A DNA stretch of 64,000 bases, from the NCBI GenBank assembly GCA_021292105.1, contig CM037871.1:58922866-58986865 (forward strand), written 5' to 3'. The notes below the pieces were generated by a model. It ran no database searches and was not told the DNA's origin. It saw only the letters and a program-made list of their open reading frames with translations. Every line of letters starts with the position of its first letter. Positions within the stretch are counted from its first letter, which is position 1. The translations under genes and the position numbers were made by a program. Shown here piece by piece: positions 26,101 through 36,654 of this stretch. The DNA is from Anadara kagoshimensis (Eukaryota; Mollusca; Bivalvia; Arcoida; Arcidae).

Positions 26101-29100
26101 TAGCGTGTGTTATTCAGTTTGCTTTGCATGATAGTGGAAGTTTTAACATTGTAAACTCCTATTCTTGGGTTAATTTATATCATTTGTCTTTTTTCAGCAG
26201 CAGTAATTATATTTATCATTTATGGTACATTTTATAATGTTGCTGAACAGTACCGTAATTACAAAGTAAGTGTAGAAATTTGCAGCAAACTACCAAGATC
26301 AAGCCACGGCAAAACAAAGAAAATAAGACAGTGCATGTAAAATTATAAGAATGTATTATGAGTATCCATGTTGGATAAGAAAATCTCTCCTGAGGGGTTA
26401 AACATTTGTCAGAGACAATTTTTTTCTTCCATTTTAATGCCAATGTTTGGATTCAAATGATTTACATAGACATTGACTTCATATTTGAAAAATCTAAGTT
26501 TGTTATTCAATGTTTTACTTTAAAATAAGTATGACCATCAAACAGTGTACCTGATTCTGGTTTATACAATATGCATAAACTAGAAAACAAAAGTTATTCC
26601 TTCCTAGAATTAACATTTGAAAAGCACTAAAAATTTCTAAATTTTGAAGACTTTTGAGCAACATATTCTGTCTTTTAAAGATGTAGAAGTTACATGTATA
26701 TGCAAGTTAAAATAGAAAATGCGAGTCACAAGAAACTCTGCTACAAATGGATGTTTAATACAGATTTGTCAGATATATAGACAGTCTAGCAGAAATGAAT
26801 CTAGCCAGAACTTTGTACTTCTTTGTGTATGTTGTATACAGACAACTAAAATTTACAGTTGTCCTCATGTCGAGAACAGAAAGAACGGAAAACTTACACC
26901 TGCTGCTTGATATATTTCTTTAACAGCTATGGAAATTTCTGGTCCAATACCATCTCCTGGTATCATGGTTACCAGTCTCACCTACAAAATAAAGAGATAT
27001 AATAAAGCACTTAGTAGTTAACTGTCAATACAGGAAAAGACTTAACAAATGATAGCAATAAAGTGATGTTTTACTGTATCTGAATAACTAATTGGTGGAT
27101 TAAGATTGAAGTAATATAAATGTTGAAGATATTACATTGTATATATACTCACATCTGAAGACATATTTCTTCTTGGACCCGTACATACTTTATTTGTCTG
27201 AAAATACAATGAAATAACTAAAATTTTGTGTTATATAAATAGGCAAACACTGGGGAATTCTAGAAGCATATTTTACATATTTCTAGCTCCAAATTAACCA
27301 AGATCATTGATTTTTATTACTAGTGTAAGGATAACTGATTATCAGAGCTATTACCAGTATGCAGGTAAACAAAATCCTTACTTAAATTCCATAAATACAT
27401 TACTGATATTTACAGACATACCAGTTGTGTGATATGGCTAAGTTGACCTAAAATGGTTAACGGTAATTGTATAATAATCACTCTGATAACACATAATCAG
27501 TCTCACTGCCGCAATGGCTGCTTTATTACTGCACGAGGCATGCACATAAATCAATGACGTATTATTCATATGTGACGTCACATGACGTATATACACAGAC
27601 AAAGATACAATATTGTTACATCCTTCCTTTTATAGAAATAAAGATGAAGTACATCGCACATGCCTGAATGGCTATTTAGAATAAATCGAGACTAGTAAAT
27701 GTCACTGAATGTATCAGATTTTAAATGTCAATAAAGCACAAATCTTGTTGCCTGTAATCCTGAAATAAAGATCAAATTTCAAACAGAAATCAAATTACAA
27801 AATGTAAACTACAATACATTTCAAAGTACTGAACATCAATTTTCTATAAACCTAGCAGGTTTTCTAACAACTCGACTGGATCGCGCTACCGTGGTTGGCA
27901 GAGGCTCGCTCGATGTTGGCGATTCCGTAGAGAAAGCCGGAGGTAAAGTAACTGATTCCGGTTCTGGCGGCGGATTGCAAGGTAGTTCAGAAGTTCGGTT
28001 CTGAACTGGATTTTCGACCACTGGTTCACATGGTTCTAGATGTTCGGTTCTTAATCTATACGGTTCGGATGTCTTGCGCAAGTGATTCCGATTTCGGCGC
28101 AATGATTGTCCAGTATCGGTGATTACATTGTAAGACCTTGTGTCACATTTATCTTGTACTATAGCTTTTGTCCAAGGGGATTTGTCAGTTGGTTTAATCC
28201 TAACTACATCTCATAGTGCGACCATGCACGTTTGAATTTACGCCAGTTGCTGTCAACGTTACACGACAAGTCCAACTTACTTGGTATTGGTAAATTCGAA
28301 GGAATTTGCAGAATTGGTACCAGTTCCGGTTGTGCTTCATTCATATCTGCATAAAATTTTACAGGCGTGCATTCGGCTCAATCTGACACCATGTATAATA
28401 ATCACTCTGATAACACATAATCAGTCTCACTGCCGCAATGGCTGCTTTATTACTGCACGAGGCATGCACATAAATCAATGACGTATTATTCATATGTGAC
28501 GTCACATGACGTATATATACACAGACAGATATACAATATTGTTACAGTAATCAAGGAATATGTAACATAGAGGCATTCAAAATGTATTAGAATGTAATGG
28601 GCTGGATTTGACAGGTAGCTGATTAACTCAATCGGTTGAGTGTCCTGCTGGTATTGGGAAGGTCTTGGTTTTTGCGTAGATCCCTGCATTTTTTCCCTTT
28701 CATTTTACATTTTGGAGCTTGTCCAACCTTTGGAAGTGACCTACCAACGCAACAGATTGAGTCCAGGATGGAACCTGGTGGCTTTGATTCAAATCTCTTG
28801 AAAAAAAGAGGAGAGAAATGTGGCAGGTTGTACTCAACAGGTGGTTGTTTAGCTTGATTGGTAGAATGTCCTCCTAGTATTGTGAAGTTCTCTGGTTAAT
28901 GTTCTTTTTCAATTTCCTGTTACAAGAATGTAGAAATCTTTTATGAGTTTTGCACACCTTAATTATGAGTTTACCACTAGCATACTGATGAGTAAAAAAA
29001 GATTGGATAGCAGTCATAATTGGAAAAACTGCTCATTTTTTATCATTAGTTCTAAAATACAATTTATTTTTTCATAATTTTACAGATCCAGATTATGCAA

Positions 29101-30836
29101 ATGTTGGTCTTCTTCTCTTGGTCCATACAGATGTATACATGTAGTACTTGGTCTAGATAACTCAGTTGATAGAGCACTCATCTATTCATTGGTAGGTCAT
29201 GTGTTTGATCCCCAGTCCAACCCTGCATTTTTTCTCCTTCCTGTTACAGTTTGTTGACCAGTGTTAGGGCTTGGAAGCACAGGCACTCGTTCACATCAAT
29301 AAAATTTTTATCCCCAGGGCCATACAATACTAATATTAGGGCTGTCACAATTACCCGGATACCCGATAAACGGGTCGGTTCCATGCTGTAACCGGTTACA
29401 GAATCATTAACCGGGTAACCGACAATACGCTGTTCAAAATTCATAAATGCGCTTTAAAATCGTAATCATTCTGATAAACATTTTGAATGACGTTTAAAAT
29501 TCTGTGTTTTAACGAGTTTATCGTTAATGTTATTTGCATACATTGAATAAATTTTCAAGTTTGATTTCTTATTTTTGAAGTTATTAGTAACTTATTACGG
29601 CAAGTCAGCTTCTGGTTAACGAAGCGCATGCGTCATTATGAAAAAAACGTGTATAGTCCGTCGACGATATTTGGCAGTATTTATAAATATGGAAGAGCCT
29701 ACGTTATATATTGCTTAAGATAGGGATATATAACTGTGGAGTTGACAGATGACGGCGTGAATATGCGGTATTAACTAATTATAAACATTCTGCCGCGATA
29801 TCGCTGCCGGACTATTCACACGAGGTATACAGTTTGAAATATTAGACGTGCAAAGAAATAAATTCATTTTCAAGGTTAAGTTTATTTCTTAACTGACATA
29901 TATAACTGTGACACTTTGTTAAATATGGAAATCTTAATTAATTGTATAGAATATCGGGTAACCGGTCACGGTTCGGGTACCACATGTCGGGTACCCGGTT
30001 ATGAAAATTGCTAACCGCGACAGCCCTAACTAATATATATGTCATATATTTAGTATTGTATGGCCCTGGGGATAAAAATTTTATTGATGTAAACGAGTGC
30101 CTGTGCTTGGAAGTGGTAGACTGGCAATGTTGTGCAATATAAAGTCCATAAGAGGAAATTTGGACGAAATTTCCCACGTGGGTCCATGGGAAACTCGAAA
30201 ATAACGGAAGAAATGTAGTGGTCTGGGTAGCTCAGTTGACAGAGCACTCGCCTATAGTGTGGGAGGTCTTGGGTTTGATCACCAGTCGGATCCTGCATTT
30301 TTTCTCCATTCTATTAAATACTGTACAGAAAATTATCTGGTAAAATCATTATTAAATCTTACCAAACAAAATGATCAACTTGTTCTTAGATTTTTTAAGA
30401 ATTCTACTAGACCAGTTCCATGGCAGGATATTTTTTTGCCAAATGCAAGAATGTCCCCAACCTGTCATTGTGGGTGAAGAGGAGTGGAACCGGCGTGGTG
30501 ATTTGGATTTATTTTGGCGATTTCATTAATTAATACTGTATCGTAATGGACATATCATACAATGAAACCAAAAGATAGACATTTAACATCAATACTATCG
30601 ATAAACAACTGTAAATGAAAATCTAAATAATGTCCTATCAAAAAATCGTCTGCAACTTCACACACGTGTGTGATTCTCGAGAGGTTCCCTGTACGTTATA
30701 CCTAAAAAGGTAGAGTAGAGTGGGGATTTTAAAATTCAGGACTTTCAATAAAGAATAAAGTATCTAATTGTAAGTTTCTTATTCAAACCTGTGACGGAAT
30801 TTGGACGATTAACTTCCTCAGTAACCGTAAAGCCAT
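20106..30836 (-). CDS. IDH3A: IDH3A, NAD-dependent isocitrate dehydrogenase alpha subunit, mitochondrial
   Basis: Eleven coding exons (minus): 30836-30789, 27197-27153, 26981-26898, 26025-25853, 24859-24730, 23929-23796, 23333-23231, 22344-22280, 21841-21760, 20878-20726, 20189-20106. They total 1101 nt, 366 residues, the same length as human IDH3A, with matching phases and GT-AG introns throughout. Exon 1 ([16 protein letters not shown]) is an amphipathic basic presequence. Motifs follow in order: [55 protein letters not shown]; the metal-site loop NLYGDILSDLCAGL; and [16 protein letters not shown]. As catalytic subunit of the alpha2-beta-gamma enzyme it oxidises isocitrate to 2-oxoglutarate in the TCA cycle, in the matrix. 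A Mutator-like element lies 66 bp upstream of the ATG. Intron 1 holds an LTR element and nested insertions, and intron 5 a SINE. Confidence 0.97.
24048..24391 (-). repeat. Well-preserved tRNA-derived SINE, family A (minus)
   Basis: Best copy in the window. On the minus strand it opens with AGCTCAGTTGGTAGAGTGCT (A box) and GGTTCGAACCC (B box), continues with GTCTGACCCAAGACTTAAAA, CTGTTCTTTCGCCAAGCAC and a central CCTGCTGTATAATGCCATC, and ends at TGGGACGTTAAACCCC followed by a TCAC tandem tail. It lies in IDH3A intron 5. Confidence 0.85.
25262..25390. repeat. CRE-like motifs and small hairpin in IDH3A intron 4
   Basis: ATGACGTCG and TATGACGTCATAA (a perfect TGACGTCA) lie about 20 bp apart near 25267-25297. 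They are followed by a 12-bp-stem hairpin (GTTAGTGTGCAA and its inverse, about 25346-25382). No coding content. A function is not implied. Confidence 0.4.
27468..27620 (-). repeat. 3' LTR
   Basis: Copy nearest the polypurine tract. It contains a perfect CRE palindrome (TGACGTCA) in the block GTGACGTCACATGACGT, near the LTR start on the minus strand. Its near identity to the other LTR suggests a fairly young insertion. Confidence 0.85.
27836..28210 (-). pseudogene. Ty3/Gypsy-like pol C-terminus (integrase tail)
   Basis: The frame is open from about 28210 (just after a stop) to the stop at 27836. It begins [18 protein letters not shown], a small beta-barrel typical of the integrase C-terminal region. 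[10 protein letters not shown] and [10 protein letters not shown] follow, then a Pro/Ser-rich tail ending [14 protein letters not shown], a usual Gypsy-type pol terminus. Protease, RT, RNase H and the integrase core are absent. Confidence 0.75.
28392..28546 (-). repeat. 5' LTR
   Basis: Partner of 27468-27620. It has an extra TA in the TATATATAC stretch and a GACAGATATAC variant, and it also carries TGACGTCA. Followed inward by the primer-binding-site-like TGGTGTCAG. Confidence 0.85.
28608..28925 (+). repeat. SINE family C copies (plus)
   Basis: A head with ACTCAATCGGTTGAGTGTCC is followed by CCCTGCATTTTTTCCCTTTC and the family body (GGAACCTGGTGGCTTTGATTC). A second, shorter head starts near 28855. 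They lie in IDH3A intron 1. Confidence 0.55.
29150..29277 (+). repeat. SINE family C head, interrupted by a foldback element
   Basis: Head TAACTCAGTTGATAGAGCAC, T-arm-like GTTTGATCCCC, then CCTGCATTTTTTCTCCTTCC and CTGTTACAG. The body is cut at CTTGGAAG (29270-29277) and resumes at a second CTTGGAAG (30106-30113). Confidence 0.6.
29337..30028. mobile_element. Non-autonomous hAT-like element, 8-bp TSD ACTAATAT
   Basis: Ends TAGGGCTGTC and GACAGCCCTA, with subterminal ACCCGG/CCGGGT-rich inverted sequence. ACTAATAT is repeated exactly at 29329-29336 and 30029-30036. No transposase. A further MITE (29653-29813) lies inside. Confidence 0.88.
29653..29813. mobile_element. TA MITE, family 3, nested copy
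   Basis: Ends TATAGTCCGTCGACGATATT and, inverted, AATAGTCCGGCAGCGATATC match the copy at 8561-8790. It is shorter in the middle and lies inside the hAT-like element. Confidence 0.65.
30216..30305 (+). repeat. SINE family C head (plus)
   Basis: GGTCTGGGTAGCTCAGTTGA, GAGCACTCGCC, then GGTTTGATCACC and CCTGCATTTTTTCTCC. tRNA-like, but with mismatched T-arm pairs. Confidence 0.6.
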
Positions 30837-30902
30837 GATCAGAAAGGGAGATTGACCTTCACAGAAATCTCAATAATATCAAGTCTCTAAAACGTTTTAA
30901 AT

Positions 30903-30911
30903 GTGAAAGTA
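30903..30911. repeat. Target site duplication, left copy (GTGAAAGTA)
   Basis: Nine bases identical to 42141-42149, directly outside the transposon end GGTGGTCACG. Its near edge is 66 bp from the IDH3A ATG, in the IDH3A 5' UTR or core promoter. Confidence 0.95.
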
Positions 30912-32460
30912 GGTGGTCACGAATTTGTGTAGCATTTTGGTAGCATTTTGGTAGCATTTGTGTACCATTTTTAAAACGCCAATTTCACCTGAAGTAATAA
31001 ATATTGTTACTTTATTTTTGATATAAATGTGCTTATATATGTATATTTTACATATATTATATGAGTTTTTATTAACATGATACTTTTAATAATGAAATTC
31101 AACGAAATCGTAGGGGTGTAAACTGACTTCAGTTAAGGAAATATATCGATGTCCGGCCATTTTGGTAGCATTTTTTAGCATTTTCAAATGGCCATTTCTC
31201 TAAAAATACAAAATATCATAACTTTATATTTTATATAAATGTGTAATTATATGTTTTTTATACATAGATTATAAGAGTTTTCATTAATATGGCGGGTTTA
31301 ATAAAGAAATTGAACAAAAACGTAGGGGTGTTTACCGACTTCATATGGAGAAAATATATCGATGTCCGGCCATTTTGGTAGCATTTTTTAGCATTTTCAA
31401 ATGGCCATTTCTCTAAAAATACAAAATGTCATAACTTTATATTTTATATAAATGTGTTATTATATGTCTTTTTTACATTCATTATAAAAGTTTTCATTAA
31501 TATGGCGGGTTTAATAAAGAAATTGAACAAAAACGTAGGGTGTTTACCGACTTCATATGGAGAAAATATATCGATGTCCGGCCATTTTGGTAGCATTTTT
31601 TAGCATTTTCAAATGACAATTTATCTAAAAATACAAAATGTCATAACTTTATATTTTATATAAATGTGTTATTATATGTCTTTTTTACATTCATTATAAA
31701 AGTTTTCATTAATATGGCGGGTTTAATAAAGAAATTGAACAAAAACGTAGGGGTGTTTACCGACTTCATATGGAGAAAATATATCGATGTCCGGCCAGTT
31801 TGGTAGCATTTTTTAGCATTTTCAAATGGCTATTTATCTGAAAATACAAAATGTCATAACTTTATATTTTATATAAATGTGTTATTATATGTCTTTTTTA
31901 CATTCATTATAAAAGTTTTCATTAATATGGCGGGTTTAATAAAGAAATTGAACAAAAACGTAGGGGTGTTTACCGACTTCATATGGAGAAAATATATCGA
32001 TGTCCGGCCATTTTGGTAGCATTTTTTAGCATTTTCAAATGGCCATTTCTCTAAAAATACAAAATGTCATAACTTTATATTTTATATAAATGTGTTATTA
32101 TATGTCTTTTTTACATTCATTATAAAAGTTTTCATTAATATGGCGGGTTTAATAAAGAAATTGAACAAAAACGTAGGGGTGTTTACCGACTTCATATGGA
32201 GAGAATATATCGATGTCCGGCCATTTTGGTAGCATTTTTTAGCATTTTCAAATGGCTATTTATCTAAAAATACAAAATGTCATAACTTTATATTTTATAT
32301 AAATGTGTTATTTTATGTCTTTTTTACATTCATTGTAAAAGTTTTCATTAATATGGCGGTTTTAATAAAGAAATTGAACAAAAACGTAGGGGTGTTTACC
32401 GACTTCATATGGAGAATATATATCGTATGCCGACCATTTTGGTAGCATTTTTAAGTGGCC
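30912..32460. repeat. Left terminal inverted repeat with six 213-bp units
   Basis: The terminal segment (30912-31147) contains TTTGGTAGCAT-type motifs in quick succession. Then units start at GATGTCCGGCC at 31148, 31361, 31573, 31786, 31999 and 32212 (spacing 212-213), and a decayed start follows near 32425. Each unit has CCATTTTGGTAGCATTTTTT early and CGGGTTTAATAAAGAAATTG late. Units 2-6 are far more alike than the outermost one. Confidence 0.92.
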
Positions 32461-34104
32461 ATTTCTCTTTAAATACAAAATGCCATACCTTTATATTATC
32501 TAAAAATGCGTTATTATATTCTATTTGATATATATTATGACAACATTTATCGATATTATGTCTTTCATGAATCGACATAGACAGTATTATATTCCGAATG
32601 CAAGGGAGATCACTGCTATTAAAAAGAGTGAAAACGCTAAACACGTTGGCGTGGGGATCCTTTATTATATTATAATTATTAAGAGTTTTGAATGTCAATT
32701 TCTGCACATTTAAAAACAAATGGTATCAATTTTTTCCAAACAATAATTTGTTCAATGATTAGTTGCTTTAATAATAATAAAATAATAATAATAAAAATAA
32801 TAATAATATTAATAATATTTTAATTTAATTTACGAATCAAAATAATTTGATTTTAAACGAGAACTCTTAGCCATGTTCTTAAGAACATGTTACCAGACCC
32901 TACTACGTGGAAGTGGTTCTCACAGGATCCAAATTATTTGAGTAGTTGGTAATTTTTATTATGAGTTATAAATTATAAATTTATTTATTTTTAATAATTT
33001 AAAAAAAGTTGTTTATATAATATTTTAAAGTATTTAATAATATAGTAATAAAATTAGCACTTATATTTCTTAATAATAAAATTAGTTATTTATAATTATG
33101 GTATCATTGATATTAAAATTATAAATTTGTTTATTCACCATAATTTTGGAAAAATTTGTATTTATTTATAATTTATTTATTTGTTTATTTATTTATCATA
33201 AATTTTCAAAAAGTATTTATTTATATTAAAATTATACAATAATTTGAGAAAAATGTTAATGTATAATTTAAAAAGAATGTATTTAATAATATTCATAATT
33301 AGTTTATAAAATTAGTAATGTTATTTATTTATAATATAGGTAATAATTTATATTAAAGGTATTAAATTTAGAAAAATATGTATTAATTTATTATCTATTT
33401 ATCATTTAAATTTTTAAAAGTATTTACTTATTCATTATTAATTTATAAAATTATTAATTTTTCTATTTTATTTATTTATAATAAAATTTGTTATTTATAA
33501 TAAAAGTAATTGTTTATACTAAAATTATAAATTTATTTATTGACAGTAATTGGAAAAAAAAATTATGTATGTTTTATATAATAATTTGAATAAAGTTAAC
33601 TTATGTATTTATTTATAATTTTATTATTTATCATAAATTTTTAAAACATTTTATTTATTCTTGATTAATTTATAAGGTTAATAATCTAATTAATTTCATT
33701 TCATTTATTTATTTATTTATTTATTTATATATAATAAAATTAGTCATTGAAAAAAGTTCATCTATGTATTTATTTATTTTTAAAATAATGGGCAACCTAT
33801 TAATGGAAATTATTATATAATTACTACTTTTTAATTTATATTTTAGTCCACCGTTCATTAATATTTATATGCTATAGCATACAAAACGAAATAATGTAAC
33901 AGCAATGACAGAGAACAACATCAAATATAGCCAATAATCATTATAATATAAATCATGTCATTAAAATTGTTCTTATTTTACATTCTGGGTGTAAATAATA
34001 TCCAATGTACGGTTGATATAAATTTCAAATTAGAATAGATTTCATTTCAGATAATGGGGTAATGCAAGCACAGTTTAAAAAAAATTCAATGTTTAAGGCA
34101 AAAT
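32461..34104. other. AT-rich non-coding block inside the transposon
   Basis: From about 32735 to 33850 the sequence is almost entirely A/T, with TTTATTTATTTA and AATAATAAT runs. Beyond lies the 3' flank of the transposase gene. No gene or hairpin of note. Confidence 0.6.
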
Positions 34105-36654
34105 TTATGTACAACTACCGCACTGAAATATAAAGCTCTCTCTAAAATCATCATCTACTCCAGCACACGAATTATGAAACCATTTCATACATATTTCGCA
34201 AGCAACCATGTCTTCGAAACTGTTGGTCAGGGTGCATAATTCACACTCTGTCAGAATTTCTAATTCTAGTGGCAATTTCATAATGGATGATTTTGCATTC
34301 TTTGTTATTTTTGGAAACGGTTCGAACTTTCTTTGCTGCAAACATTTCATTAGATGTTTTCTCATTACATTTTTATCAAAAATGACGTTGCCGAATTCAG
34401 TAAGTGTAAAACAAAACTCGACCAAATTTGCTATAGCAAATACTCCACAATCTACACAATTATCTTGTTGTTGAATACGTGGCATAGTAACTTTAACTTT
34501 TTTGCCAATAGATTTTCTCCCGTATGCAGATGAAAGTTGGATTTCTAATGAAGTTGTTACTTGCATGTTTTTCTCTACTAATGAAATTAAACTGTCATAT
34601 AGATATATCTTTTCTAAATCTAATTGAACCGAAGTTACCCAATGTCCTTTTCCAGTAAAATGTATTTGGGCTGAAGGGGGTTCATTTGGCAGCATTGGGA
34701 AAGCATACCTCCATTTATCGCCATCTTTCTTTGGTACATAACATGTAAACCGCATACCATTAATTGCAGGGAATTGTTCTGTTAAAATATTTTGTGCAAA
34801 ATTTATTACAGATTGACATAAAGATTTATCATTTATAATATCATATTTATCTGAAAATGTTAAAAACGTACCATTTCCATGCGTAAGCCATGTACGACCT
34901 TGTTTCTTCTGTTGATTTTCTTGTTTTTCTTCAGTTGGAGAAGTTCCCTCATCGCGTATTTCAATTACCTCTTGAATAGGCGGGAATAAAACTTTAGACT
35001 TCTTTGGCAAAGATAATCTTCGTTTTTTATTTTTTATTGCTAAAGCTCTCATCTCGTGTTCCTCGATTTCAATGACAGAACCAAGGGTTTTGGTAGTTTC
35101 TTTATGCAAAGATTTTTTCACGTCATTAGATATATTCATGTTGTTATCAGTTTCGGGACTTACTACTACTTCTGTACAGTCCTCAACTATTTCAGACAGA
35201 TGTCGTTTTTTAATCATCGGTGTAGACGTACTAATTGGCGAATATATTTTCAAATCCACAGACTCTTTTTTTGAACATTTCTTTGATAATGATAATCGGT
35301 GTCTTTTTTTTTCTGGTAAAGTCGGTGTATCAAAATTAATCCTCTTTTTTGCTGTATGTGGCTTTTGCTTACCTGTCGTATTTTTAAGTATAGATTTTGG
35401 AGTATTTGGTAGGAAATTTGATGATGGTGTTTTAGCAGGTGTGATTTTATTATCAACATTCAAGTCCATTGCCATTTCATAATTTTCATTTTCCATATCA
35501 TGAAAGGTTGCATCTGGTGCTGGATTAACAGTCATATCTAGTTTATCGATAGGTCTAGGTTTTTTCTGACCAGCTTTCTTGTCTAATCTTTTCCTACTGT
35601 TTTTTCGTAATTTTGTAAGGTTGTACTCTCTCTTGAAATTTTGATCTTCCAAACCAATACTAATTTTGGCAGCCAAAATATGATAACACGTACCTGTTGA
35701 CGGACATTGACATTTTTCTCGAGGAAAGAGTTCTACTGCATACTTATCCCTTTTTGAACCTTCTACAATAAAAGCTTTTGCTTCAGCAACATGATGGACT
35801 TTGTTTTGTGCAACTGTAGCAATAGCTAATGATCTTTGACTGACACCTTTTCTTGGCATGTCATCATCTAGTCTTGTGGCATCTATACTGTTTCCAAGAT
35901 TACTAAGATGAGAGCTATCTTTTTCATTGGAATCTTTTGTTGGTGCCACATTTTCTTTAAGTTCGATCATTTTGCCTTTCACAAGATCGATGATGGCATC
36001 AGGAGCACAAACATCTTGTGGTACAACAATATCGTCTGGATCACGTTCTGCTGACTTATGAATCGATTTCAATTTGAATTCTCCAATGCCACATAAACCT
36101 CTTGAAATTTCGTGTAAAAAGAAATTTTGCAGGTAATAAAATGAGAGAATAATACTATCTAAAGGAACTTCTTTCCAATTTACTAACCTTTTCATTAACG
36201 AATTCATAGCTTCAGAAATGTTGTTGGTAATTCCCGAATAAGCATCATATATTTCTAAGTTCTCCAGTATCCACCTACCTGAGTGTTCCGAAATGCATTC
36301 CTTCATATGATGTTCAAAATATTCTGTCATTGGTTGACTCCAATTTCTAGATAATTCCTGATATTGTTTTTGGAAATCATCTTTTGTTTCAGCATGAAGA
36401 AGGTTCCTGATATTCTCCATGTATACAGTTAAATCATCAGAGCTTGCACCGTGATTCCTTAACCAACGTTTTGTGTCTTGAAGTAAATGGTTCCAGCAGT
36501 AGACAATGTATGCATTGGGAATGTTGGTTGAAATAGCATTCGTAATACTCTTCTCTCTGTCTGTTACGATGATTGTTTGCTTTTTCAAAAGATTTGGTAT
36601 TAATTTTTTTCTTGTTCCAGAAAAAGTCATGCACATCCGTAGATTTTCTGTCAT
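34105..36654 (-). CDS. Transposase C-terminal part: DDE end, SWIM finger, Ulp1/C48 protease, PHD-like finger
   Basis: An 849-codon open frame, the largest intact piece of the transposon gene. Its start is artificial, because it continues upstream after a 1-nt shift near 36610. In order: the second catalytic Asp (TIIVTDREKSI, ~36560), the MULE CxxH (YCWNHL) and the putative catalytic Glu (NNISEAMNSLMKR, ~36205). Next is a SWIM zinc finger (CQCPSTGTCYH, ~35700), then ~350 residues of basic, Ser/Lys-rich low-complexity sequence. An Ulp1-type cysteine protease follows with the family's His (GHWVTS), Asp (YLYDSL), Gln (QQQDNC) and Cys (VDCGVFA). Last is a Cys-rich finger CELC..CEIC.KWFHNSC..CGSC like a PHD. 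MULE transposases cut and paste DNA in the nucleus. The Ulp1 domain probably cleaves SUMO-like tags or the polyprotein itself (inference). Confidence 0.9.
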   Translation of the reverse strand: MTENLRMCMTFSGTRKKLIPNLLKKQTIIVTDREKSITNAISTNIPNAYIVYCWNHLLQDTKRWLRNHGASSDDLTVYMENIRNLLHAETKDDFQKQYQELSRNWSQPMTEYFEHHMKECISEHSGRWILENLEIYDAYSGITNNISEAMNSLMKRLVNWKEVPLDSIILSFYYLQNFFLHEISRGLCGIGEFKLKSIHKSAERDPDDIVVPQDVCAPDAIIDLVKGKMIELKENVAPTKDSNEKDSSHLSNLGNSIDATRLDDDMPRKGVSQRSLAIATVAQNKVHHVAEAKAFIVEGSKRDKYAVELFPREKCQCPSTGTCYHILAAKISIGLEDQNFKREYNLTKLRKNSRKRLDKKAGQKKPRPIDKLDMTVNPAPDATFHDMENENYEMAMDLNVDNKITPAKTPSSNFLPNTPKSILKNTTGKQKPHTAKKRINFDTPTLPEKKRHRLSLSKKCSKKESVDLKIYSPISTSTPMIKKRHLSEIVEDCTEVVVSPETDNNMNISNDVKKSLHKETTKTLGSVIEIEEHEMRALAIKNKKRRLSLPKKSKVLFPPIQEVIEIRDEGTSPTEEKQENQQKKQGRTWLTHGNGTFLTFSDKYDIINDKSLCQSVINFAQNILTEQFPAINGMRFTCYVPKKDGDKWRYAFPMLPNEPPSAQIHFTGKGHWVTSVQLDLEKIYLYDSLISLVEKNMQVTTSLEIQLSSAYGRKSIGKKVKVTMPRIQQQDNCVDCGVFAIANLVEFCFTLTEFGNVIFDKNVMRKHLMKCLQQRKFEPFPKITKNAKSSIMKLPLELEILTECELCTLTNSFEDMVACEICMKWFHNSCAGVDDDFRESFIFQCGSCT

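Larger units (their letters stand above)
27463..28551 (-). mobile_element. LTR retrotransposon deletion derivative with 5-bp TSD
   Basis: Two direct repeats, 27468-27620 (153 bp) and 28392-28546 (155 bp), differ at only a few places. On the minus strand each starts TGTAACAATATTG and ends TTATTATACA, the TG...CA form of LTRs. GTAAT flanks both outer edges (27463-27467 and 28547-28551), an exact 5-bp duplication. Just inside the 5' LTR the minus strand reads TGGTGTCAGATTG, fitting a primer-binding site. Just before the 3' LTR lies AAAAGGAAGGA, a polypurine tract. Only the end of pol remains inside, so gag and most of pol were lost. It sits in IDH3A intron 1. Confidence 0.9.
29278..30105. mobile_element. 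hAT-like foldback element with 8-bp TSD CTTGGAAG
   Basis: The ends CACAGGCACTCG and CGAGTGCCTGTG are inverted. The arms are near-perfectly complementary over about 60 bp through AATAAAATTTTTATCCCCAG to the spacer. CTTGGAAG lies exactly outside both ends, an 8-bp duplication as hAT transposases make. The loop was later split by another element at 29337-30028. Without that insertion the foldback would be only about 130 bp. Confidence 0.8.
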
